The notes below the pieces were generated by a model, which was not told where the DNA came from, made no database searches, and worked only from the letters and a program-made list of their open reading frames with translations. A DNA stretch of 64,000 nt, taken from Ceratorhiza oryzae-sativae. Its lineage: Eukaryota > Basidiomycota > Agaricomycetes > Cantharellales > Ceratobasidiaceae. Positions 54,970-64,000 of this stretch are shown piece after piece; position 1 is the first letter of the stretch; each line of letters opens with the position of its first letter. The translations under genes and the position numbers were made by a program. Location: positions 211,806-275,805 of the forward strand of contig JARWMV010000015.1 in the NCBI GenBank assembly GCA_030998015.1, given 5' to 3'.

Positions 54970-57900
54970 GTGGTTCTATCCAAAGATGGATTATGTCTTG
55001 TGATTCGTTTGCCTCCATCACTGCAGATACCATTATCAGCAGTAGATACACTTCCCTCTGGTCCAGAGCCTGTCAAGAATACACAAGCAAGCTCAAATGT
55101 GTCCTTGATTTGGCAATCATCAAGACCAAATCAGTTTGGCCTGATTCACAAGTATCTGACTGTCCCAGGTCAGACTTTCACTGACCCTGATTTCAACCTT
55201 CCACTGGCATACTTTGCTTGATATCTTCAAAGTTCTTATCCTAATATGTCAAAAGAAAAGTCCAAAACCTTGCTAGATATTATCTACCCATTTCCCAATA
55301 CCAGTACTCTCCATCTTGCACACTGGTTTATGATGGGAAGCACTATCAAGTCTGGATTGGAGTGCACATGGCTTGTGTCCAATGTTATTCTGGCCCCTAA
55401 TTTTTCACCTGACCATTTCCCGGGAGTCAACTTCAGTAATATGGATCACTTGATTGACAGCTTAGATTCAGTATTAGCCAATCAAGCCAACACCAAAACA
55501 TTTGCTGCAGGTGATGGGTGGCGTTCACCCAATGTGCAGATAAGTGTCCCTTGTAGCCACCAAGCTGGTGCTCATGCTCATACTCAAGCTACTGTCTTGT
55601 CTAACTCATTTGATGAGTTTGGCACATTCATAGACATGCCTGGTCTTCAAACACAAAGCTTGGTCAATGTTATTCGTTTGCATTTTTCAACTCCAAGTTT
55701 GGAATCCATTGGCCCTTTGCATTACAGACCATATCAACACTATTGGCAGCATGGTGTTGACTCATCTGAGTGCATGTATGATGAGCTTTACACTGGCAAC
55801 ACATGGATTAATGAGCATGAGCATATACAGACCATACCTCAAACTGATGGGTGTACACTAGAACAATCAATCACTGCAATTATGTTCAGCTCTGATGCAA
55901 CTCATATTGGACAGTTTGGACAGTCATAACTTTGGCCCATTTATTTATTCTTTGGAAATAACTCCAAATGGGATCATCAAAGACCAGCAAGCCAAGTTAG
56001 TGAGCATGTAGCATATATACCAAAGGTATGTTTCTTCAATCCTATAGGTATTTTCTGGGTACAAAGGTCAAATATACAGATTTCCAATCATGTTCAAACA
56101 CAACTTCAAATGCTTCAAGCCAGGAAGATCCAATCAACACTTCTCTCACACTGCAGGTGAGAGATATTTCATCAATGTTGGCAGGTTTTACTTGATGATG
56201 AATTTGTTCATGCACACGAACACAGGATGTGTGTCGCATGTTCAGATGGAATAGAATGTTGCTTGTACCCTTGTATATTTGCCTACTCTGCTGATTATCC
56301 AGAGAAGTATGTCTTGGTTATAGATAAAAACATGGCTGCTGATTTGTTTATAGGGCACTCATTGCAACAATCAGGGATCTTGGTACACATCCTTGCCTGT
56401 GCTGCCTTGTAACCAAGTCCAAGTTATCTCAGCTGGGGCTCCCTAGTGACAATACTGCTTGGAAAAAATTTTGAAAAGATGATGATGAACGGCAAAGCAA
56501 AGTGTTAGATGCTTGGTGCTTGATATATCATGATGGTTATGTTTTAAGTAACTTGTGGGTTGAGAAACTACTTTCAGATACCTCTGATGTTCCCACAATG
56601 GTATTTTACTCTTAGAATATACATGCTGGTCCACTTGCTTATTGTTCTTCTGTGCAGTTCATTAAGAACACCTTTTCTACCAGGCTCAAATTGCTTACAG
56701 GATTTCATCTCTATTGGATGCTTACCCCAGATCTCCTGCATGAAGTTGAGCTAGGGGTCTGGAAATCACTACTTCAACATCTCATACATATGCTACACAC
56801 ACGTGGCCCACATGCAATAGCCACATTTGACTCCCAGTAGGTGTCCTCATATTGTGCATAGTATTTAACACAGTTGCTTATCCATGATAAAAAGGTTTTG
56901 TCAAATCACTTCATACCCTCCTGATACCATTCGACAATTTACCTATAGTGTTTCTGGCATGAAAAAACTTGCTGCACAAGACTTCGAAGACATATTACAG
57001 GTAAGAAACCTCTATTGTCACCATGCTACATGTTTAAAGCTTAGTTTGTAGTGTTGTGGGCCTTGCTTTGAATGCTTGTTTCTAGAAGACCATGATGCTC
57101 ACATTCAAGAGCTTATATTTATCATGGCTCATTGGCATGCTCTAGCCAAGCTGCAGGTGCATACATCAACCACCATTGAAATGCTGCACGTTCAGACTGT
57201 TACATTAGCATGAAGATTATGAAGATTCCAGACAACAATCGCCTCGCATTATAACACAACTGAGACCGATCACAAGCATGAAGTCTGAAAGTGGAGAGAA
57301 ATTTGACAAGCCTTGGCTGCAGGTAGTGTAGTGCAGTCAGCCAAGTCCAGTAAGTGAGTTGTCAAGTTCAACTTATCAACATACAAGCTTCATGCACTTG
57401 GGGACTACCCACAAGTGATTGAGCTATTTGGCACAACGGATAGCTATTCAACTCAGATTGTGAGTGGCTCTACATTTACTTCTATTAATATATGGCTCCT
57501 CACATCTTAAAGGGCGAGCTCGAGCACCAGCAAGCTAAGTCCCATGCCCAAAGGGCCAGCAAAGCTTGGCTTGTTGAAGGTGTTAGCAAGGTTGATTGCC
57601 AACAGAATTACTTAACCCAGTGTGCCCGAATGCTGGTGGAATTCGAAAAACAAACAGACAAAGGAGAGGATAGTGCGACAACCAGCGAAATGGCCACTGG
57701 TCTAGAACCCGAGCAGTATACAAGTGCAGGTGCAGAAAATCCAATAGAACATCATAATATTGGCATTCATGGGACAGTTGTGTATATAAAGAAGATGCTT
57801 GAGCAAGGTTCAAGTAATCCAGCTTTAGTTGTGAGTATTTTGTCTCTCAAGCACAAGTCTTAATGTTTGATTTCATTCTTTAAGGACTTTCTTCCAAACC

Positions 57901-58766
57901 TCAAGGATCATTTTTTGATCTGTTTTGGAGTCACTTCAGCTGATCACCTCTTGTTTACCAAGCTGCAACAGCAGCAGATAGTCATCCCATCTGGCACACT
58001 TGTCCATCATGCAACACTTTGAGTAGCATATACAACATATGACGTCTGATGTAACCAGGACACCATCAATCCATGAACCAAGCACCATTTTGTTATGGTG
58101 CAGAGTAGGGATGCTGATTCTGACCACCCATTTTGGTATGCAAAAGTCCTTGGCATCTACCATGCCAATGTTATCCACCTGGGACTACACGCTCAGGCTC
58201 CACGTCATGTGGAGTTCCTATGAGTTTGCTGGTTAGAGCTGGTCGATCCCAGTAGTTGGAATTTGTGTAGGCTAGACTGCCTTGCTTACACAACTCCAAA
58301 TTCCACAACTGATTCATTTGGTCCTTCGTTCATCTCACTTAATCCCAGCTTTTCATCACCAGCAGGTTGAAGAGTTAGCTGCCTGTGCTTTAGGATCCAA
58401 TGAGTCGCTGATAGATAACTGGAACTTGTACTATGTGAACTGGTAAGTTTTTGCTGCATTGACCTTGTATATTACCCTGAATTGACATAACTTGTTCCAT
58501 GAATGTGTTGAATCAGCTTTGTTGACTGAGACATGGCAATACAATATATGGCTGGAGTTGGTATTGGCCATCTAAATCCAGCTTTGCACTCTGAGGTTGA
58601 CAATGCTGAACTTATGGACATTGACAAGGCCAAGTCAGAAAGTCCTGACACAAGCAAAGATGCAGTACAAGGAGAAGTTGAGGGAAGCGACATTGAGCTG
58701 GACGACTTTGAGAATGAATCAAACACAAGCCTTGAAAGTTTGTGTGAAGAAGAGCAGGACATATAG
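54970..58766 (+). pseudogene. Plavaka-type (CACTA-like) DNA transposase, decayed
   Basis: Recognised by fungal Plavaka transposase landmarks in order: PNQFGLIHKY (about 55125); AHWFMMGSTIKSG (55320); HYRPYQHYW; FSSDATHIGQFG followed by LWPIYLFFGNNSKW (55890-55970); FAYSADYPEKYVL (56277); LIYHDGYVLSN (56523); LLHEVELGVWKSLLQH (56738); ISGMKKL-type DFEDILQ (56980); MAHWHALAKL (57124); LSTYKLHALGDY and GTTDSYSTQ (57370-57460); GELEHQQAKSHAQRASKAW (57515); HPFWYAKVLG (58125); DMAIQYMAGVGIGHL (58530). Introns and stops separate the blocks. One TGA (58527-58529) stands where relatives have Arg before DMA, a CGA-to-TGA change. Plavaka enzymes cut and paste their DNA element. CpG is scarce throughout. 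No element ends were identified. Confidence 0.85.
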
Positions 58767-59531
58767 TTCTTCTCTAAATAATATATTCATGTTTTACAAT
58801 GCTTTGTCATGTTCTTGTTGTCATTTCACTAGTTACAGTGTTGCTACAAGTGTCTGGTTTTGGCATCTGCTTCAGATGACCAATACCAATACATGCCTTA
58901 CCCACATGCATTACATGATCACTATCTGAGCACTATGATCACCCATCTGAATGATATGACACTACAAAGCTTGTCAAGCACCATATGGAGATATAGGGCC
59001 TGGCCCAAAGGGCCAATGATAGCCACTACTTAAGGAAGACCAAAGGATAGTAACAGGGGGTCTCAACACTTAGTGCTGGGGCTTGCAACATGGCCTTGAC
59101 TCAAGACCCTTCTAGCCATTACTTAAGCTAATAAGTCAGCTAGGGACTGGTTCTCACACAAGGTGCTTTAGAGGGGAATTGACAAGGTAGAGCAAGCTGG
59201 GGTAGACTGGCTTGCTCTCCTTGCTTTTATACTATTCTAACCAAGGGAGTGACTAAGTGTACATGCAGGATGAGTAAGAATGAATGGCAGTGATCAGTCA
59301 GCCAGTTACTAATAATAGTATGTCCATCAGTCAGCAAGTAACTAATAATAGTAGCATGAGTAAGGTAAATGGCAGTGATCAGTAAGCAAGCAACTAATAA
59401 TAGGACAAGGCTCAGTAAGCAGGTGGAGGTGCTTACTCATGAGGGAGAAGTGGTCAAGCCACAAGACCAAAAGGCAAAACAAAGGAAAAATGATGGTTAG
59501 CCACAAGACCTTTGATCATGGCTCATGACAG
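58767..59531. repeat. Probable E2-like LTR relative (minus) and minisatellite
   Basis: 59010-59230 resembles the start region of the E2-type LTR on the minus strand: ATTGACAAGGTAGAGCAAGC, GGCTTGCTCT, then CTTTTATAC (reverse of a TATA box), and GCCACTACTTAAGG as in E2. Ends could not be fixed. 59285-59403 carries an imperfect tandem repeat. 58767-58970 shows nothing. Confidence 0.45.
59285..59403. repeat. Imperfect tandem repeat around a CAGT...ACTAATAATAG unit
   Basis: The segment CAGTCAGC(C/A)AGT(T/A)ACTAATAATAG and its variants occur three times, with GGCAGTGATCAGT repeated at the outer two. Units are 40-60 bp and uneven. Confidence 0.65.
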
Positions 59532-59812
59532 AGGTCAAGTTTGTGAGGAGGCTTTGTCAAACTTGACCTGGTATATATACATTCTTCAAGCCACATCAAA
59601 ACAAACACAACTACAAGTCATATTACTAAGCAATAGAATCTGCTGCAGAGCTGCAGAATTTCACATCAAGGTTGAAATACATCTCAGTCAGCAGTCTGGA
59701 ACATTCTATGAGTCACATGATACAGTTGTCCCATAAAAGGAAAGTGCATTTTGAAAATGCTCTTAAAAAATGTAGAAATTTGAGAAAATATTATATGCAT
59801 GTCAGATCATGA
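59532..59812 (-). repeat. Truncated, CpG-less LTR of the main Ty3 family
   Basis: Minus-strand match to the 377-bp LTR from its start (TGTCATGATCTGACATGC) to just past the start-site inverted repeat; the 3' end is missing. Almost all CpG sites are changed. Confidence 0.82.
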
Positions 59813-60048
59813 CAGAATTTCCTGATAGGAGGGAATATTAATCCCTCTGTATCTCACTGAGTTCTTAAGGTAAAAAATCATTATATACTATGTGTTGGAA
59901 AGAGAGAATTTTGTACTATTTAATCAGTCACAAATAATACAAACTCAGATACATACAAATTCATTTAATTTCAAGAAAATTACAGAGTCATTGATGGAGT
60001 TGGCAGAGCAGACTAGAAATAATAGAAAATGTTAATAATCCATAACAG
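59813..60048. repeat. LTR-B terminal fragment
   Basis: Matches 9772-10004 of the full LTR-B copy, ending CCATAACA, with many substitutions. It directly abuts the Ty3 LTR remnant. Confidence 0.8.
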
Positions 60049-60090
60049 GGTGGCCCCAGGAAATAAAAGTCCACTGTAAACTGACCTAAA

Positions 60091-60466
60091 TGTCAATGAC
60101 AACAAGTCAGGCAACAAGGAAAACAGTAAGAAAATAAAAGAACTTGTATTTGATGAGAGGTCAAGTTCTTGAGGAGTCCTCTGTGAACTTGACCTGGTTT
60201 ATATACATAGTACAAGCCACATCATAACAAACAAGTCTGTACAGTGAGTCACAACTGATAAGAGATAGAAGCAGTAGAAGCAACTGCAGAACTGTGGAAT
60301 TTCACATCAGAGTTGAAATACATCTCAGTTACCAGTCCGGAACATCCCCTGAATCACATGACACAGATATACCATAAAAGGCAAGTATGTTTTGAAGATG
60401 GTCTCATAAAATGTAGTAAATCGAGAAAATATTATAGAGTGGATATATGCATGTCAGTTCATGACA
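60091..60466 (-). repeat. 3' LTR of E6
   Basis: 376 bp, minus-strand start TGTCATGAACTGACATGC, end GTTGTCATTGACA. CpG-depleted version of the family LTR. Confidence 0.9.
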
Positions 60467-63400
60467 CTTCCCCCCTTCAAGGCATGGGGGTCATGGGGTG
60501 CCTTTGGATGCAACTTGACATAGTCGGCAATGAGTTCTGGTGTGTTCACCAGGTCATCATAAGTTAACCATTGTCGCTCGTCGTAGCCAAGCCATTTGAC
60601 ATAGTATTCGAAGACGTTAGACCTTTTGTTGTATTGTGATTTTATGATCTGTTCCACTTTGAATTCTTCTTCCCCTTCAGGAGTTACCACAGGTGGTGGT
60701 GGGGGAACCTGACGGCCATAGGGGTCGTCTCTATATCTGGTGAGAAGTGAAACATGAAACACTGGGTGTATTTTCATGGTTATCAGTAGGTCCAGTTTGA
60801 AAGCATGTGTGCCATGTTGTGCTACCACCTTGAATGGTCCAACTCTTTTGTGGGCCAGTTTCCTGGAGGCCTGTTGTGTCCATATGTTCTTGGTATCAAG
60901 CCAGACTTTGTCTCCAACCTTGATAGCTTCTGGGGTCCGATGCTTCTGGTCATAGTATTCCTTGATCCTCTGGTTTGCTATTTCCAGAGCTGCCTTAAGT
61001 TCGTCATGGCCCTTTTGGAGCCATTCTGCATGGTTGTCTGCTAAGGGGAGTTCTTGTTCCTCCCTGTCTCCAACTGCCAGCCTGGGGTGGAAACCGTAGT
61101 TTGCAAAGAATGGTGATTTGCCAGTTGAGGCGTTGACACTGTTATTGTAGGCAAATTCGGCCAATGGTAGGAGCGAGACCCAATCGTCCTGCTGGTCTGA
61201 TACATAATGTCTGATGTACCCTTCCACTACTTGGTTGGCTCTTTTGGACTGGCCATCTGTCTGAGGGTGATATGCTGTGGAGTAGGAGGGTTTTATGTCT
61301 AGCCGTTTGTATAAGTGCCTTAGGAATTTGGATGCAAAGTTGGGACTGTGGTCTGAGATTGTTTTCTGTGGTAGCCCATGAAGTTTCCATACATATGTTA
61401 GGAACAAGTTGGTGCAATCCATAGCACTGGCTTCCGATTGACATGGAATAAAGTGGACCATTTTTGTCAGGCGGTCAACAACTGTAAATATGGTGTCAAA
61501 CCCCTCTGACAGGGGTAGCCCAGTGATCAGGTCATAGGTAATTTCCTCCCAAGGTTTTTCTGGTGCTGGTATTGGGTTTAGGAGCCCTGGGGGAACTTGG
61601 TTGCTGTGCTTGTTCCTGATGCATGACTCGCAATGTGTGACATATTCTTTGACTGATTTTTTCATTGATAACCACATGTATTTGTGATTTAGCAATTCAT
61701 ATGTTCTGAACTGCCCTGGGTGTCCTGCTGCTGGGCTATTGTGATGGCTTTCGATGACCAGTTTGGGAAGTTCTTTGTTATTCGGGACATAGATTCTGCC
61801 CTTGTGTCGTAAAAGTCCTTCATCCCATTCCCAATCTTTAACCTTCTCATTGTCATCTAGGGCTTTTAGCACTTTTGATAGGTGTTCGTCCCCTGGGATA
61901 GCATCCCTAATGAGTTGTTCCAGGTTGTGGTCTGGCATGATTGCTTGCAGGCACAGTGATTTCAGCTCAAAAAATTGGTTTTGCACAAGCAGAGCTTGGC
62001 TCTCACCCCCCTCTTTAGGGATGTGTCTTGACAGCCTAGAGAGTATGTCTGCCCAGCCATTCTTTGCCCCTTCAATGTATAGAATCTTGAATTCAAACCT
62101 GGATAGGAACTCGTGCCACTGTGTCACTCGACCATTCAGTGGCTGATTCATCTTCCAATACTCCAAATTCTTGTGGTCACAAACAATGTTTACTGGGTGT
62201 TCAGCCCCTTCTAGTAAGTGACACCAGTGTTTGAGGGCCTTTATAATTGCCAGCATTTCTTTGTTGTAAATATCATAATTTCTTTCTGCTGGGACCATTG
62301 CCTTGGAGTAGTAGGAGATTGGGTGAAGCATTCTGTCTTCTCCATATTGCAATAATACAGTGCCTGTGGTGTAGCCTGAGGCGTCTGTTTCCAGAATGAA
62401 TGGTTTGCTGGGTTCTGGCTGAATTAGGAGGGGGGCTTCCTTTAATTTCTGCTTCAGCAGGTTCCATGCCCGATCCCTTTCTTCTGTCCATTCCCACTTT
62501 ATGTCCTTCTTGACAAGTTCATAAAGACATTTTGTGATTTTTGAAAAGTCCTTTATGAAGTGCCTTAACCAATTTGCAAACCCCAGCCCTTCCAGGACTT
62601 TGGTTGGGTTGGTAGGGGTTGGCCATTCAACAGCCTTTTCGACCTTGGCTGGGTCTACTTTAATTCCCTGGGGAGTCACTACTATTCCCAGGTAGTCTAC
62701 TTTGGTGACATCAAAGACACATTTCTCCAGGGTGCAGTATAGGCCAGCCTTTTGGAGCCAATGCAAGACTTCTCTGACATGTTCATCGTGTTCCTCTTGG
62801 TTTTTTGAGAATACTAATATGTCATCCATGTAAATTACAACATAAATGCCTTCAATGTCCTGGAATTCCTCTCAGATCATGGCCATGAAGGTTCCTGGTG
62901 CATTCTTTTGGCCGAATTGCATGACTAGGGGCTCGTACAGCCCGTATTTGGTCTTAAAAGCGGCCTTCCATTTGTCTCCTTCTCGAATTCGTATGAGGTT
63001 GAAACCCCACTTTAGGTCAAACTTGGTGAATATCTTTGCCCCACACAAAGTTTCCACAATATCATTGATGTGTGGGAGTGGGTACACATTGGAGACAGTC
63101 ATTTCATTCAGCTGCCAGTAGTCGATGCACATGCGCAGCTTCCCATTCTTCTTTTTAACAAATATGACTGGGGATGCCATTGGTGACCTTGAGGGTCTAA
63201 TATGCCCTGCCTTCAATTGGCAGTCTAAGGTTTTGCGCAATTCTGCGTCTTCTTTGACACCCACACTGTATATGGGGCCATGCCTTGGTTTCACATCTGG
63301 TTTCAGATCTATCTCCATATCCCACTTCCTATGGGGTGGTAGTGGTTGGACATTGTCTTCTTCAGCAAATATTTTCTTGAACTCCCTGTACTTTACTGGA

Positions 63401-63984
63401 AGCAAGTCTAAAGAGTCCAACTGGAGCTCCTTGGGTTCATTCGCTTGCATGTGTAAGGGTTTTGTAATGCAATGCTTCAGGCATATTGGTGAGTTGAACT
63501 TCATGTCCTTTCTGTCCCAGTCAATGTCTGGATTATGGAATTTGAGCCATGACATGCCCAGGACTAAATCATTATTGCCAACATTCACAACGTAAGCACT
63601 GAGAATCTCTCGGTGCTCTTGAATGCACAGCTCAAAGGTGCAATAATGGGTCACAGACCCAGAGTCTATCTCCCTTCCATCGATTACTTGTAATCTCTTT
63701 GGTGTTTTTAGGGCGGTGGTAGGGATATGATATTGTTTAACAAGATCTTCATGGATAAATACTGATGTGGCCCCTGAATCAATCATGGCCCATCCTTTGA
63801 ATTTTTTCATATTATATGCAGACTTGTGTTCAGGGGTTGTGCGCAGTGGGAATGCATGAAAGAAAAACTGAAGTTGTGATTGGTTTCCTAACAACATACA
63901 TTCCATTCCCATATTTTTATTTTCATTATGCACACTTTGTAATATAGCACCCAAGACCACCCCCCTGGCACGGTTTGAGCTCAT
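60454..63984 (-). pseudogene. pol: Pol of E6, one stop in RT
   Basis: The ATG at 63984 overlaps the gag stop (ATGA, 63981-63984). Protease DSGATSVFI, RT YMDDILVFS, RNase H ETDASGYTTG, integrase and chromodomain are in order. A TGA at 62872-62874 interrupts RT where other copies have CGA or CGG after AMI (EEFQD follows). Otherwise both parts are open. Several conserved residues have changed in a CpG-like way: the integrase second-Asp motif reads SDHSPNF instead of SDRGPNF, and SKRANQ replaces SERANQ at the catalytic Glu, so the integrase would be dead even with readthrough. Confidence 0.9.
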
Positions 63985-64000
63985 TCTTTTACCGACTCGT
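63981..64000 (-). CDS. gag: Gag of E6, last codons only
   Basis: Ends SVKE then TGA, matching the gag C-terminus of E5. The rest lies outside the window. Confidence 0.8.

Larger units (their letters stand above)
60091..64000 (-). mobile_element. Ty3 element E6 (main family), 3' part, decayed
   Basis: 3' LTR, complete pol region and the last bases of gag on the minus strand; continues beyond the window. The flank next to the LTR is CTAAA (60086-60090). Many codons differ from E5 by CpG transitions. Confidence 0.92.

Noticed and set aside
58950..58975. CACTACAAAG as a CACTA terminal repeat of the Plavaka element
   Set aside because: No inverted partner found on the left side and no flanking duplication.
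59285..59403. CRISPR-like array
   Set aside because: Repeats are imperfect, uneven and without unique spacers; the organism is a eukaryote.

Overview
The window looks like a repeat-rich stretch of a filamentous basidiomycete genome. An Agaricomycete close to Rhizoctonia/Ceratobasidium is my best guess. This is inferred from introns of about 47-57 nt, DUF4470-MYND proteins, a Plavaka-type DNA transposase and Tf1/sushi-like Ty3 elements carrying chromodomains; no marker gene proves the species.

Layout. 1-3399: 3' part of a Ty3 element (E1, + strand) that sits inside an older, unrelated Ty3 element (E2, - strand, 3400-8108). 8109-14043: a graveyard of LTR fragments and solo LTRs, several with perfect 5-bp target-site duplications (TSDs), plus a Ty3 pol remnant and a copia remnant. 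14204-32555: the host-gene island. It holds three tandem DUF4470-MYND paralogs on the - strand (A 14204-17977, B 18380-22103, degraded C 23606-26884), a broken 2-oxoglutarate/Fe(II) dioxygenase between B and C (22491-23458, + strand), and a head-to-head pair of P-loop GTPase genes (D 28467-29859 -, E 30766-32555 +). 33008-53287: a copia 3' end followed by a nest of Ty3 elements: E3 (-, 33849-40793), E5 (+, 40794-40992 and 47901-53287) and E4 (+, 40993-47900), the last inserted inside E5 with TSD CTCGT. 54970-58766: a decayed Plavaka transposase. 58767-60090: LTR fragments and a minisatellite. 60091-64000: Ty3 element E6 (-), cut by the window end.

How the elements work, as read from sequence. 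The main Ty3 family has 377-bp LTRs, a long leader with an extra zinc-knuckle/coiled-coil ORF, gag, and a pol whose ATG overlaps the gag stop (ATGA). Just after the 5' LTR lies a 14-nt stretch complementary to the predicted 5' end of its own transcript, and unrelated family E2 has the same arrangement with 12 nt. Both therefore look like Tf1-type self-primers.

Decay is dominated by CpG transitions. All seven differences between the two LTRs of E4 are at CpG sites, and several inactivating stops are CGA to TGA. Transposon zones look CpG-poor by eye, while the host-gene island is CpG-rich. No RNA genes or CRISPR arrays were seen.
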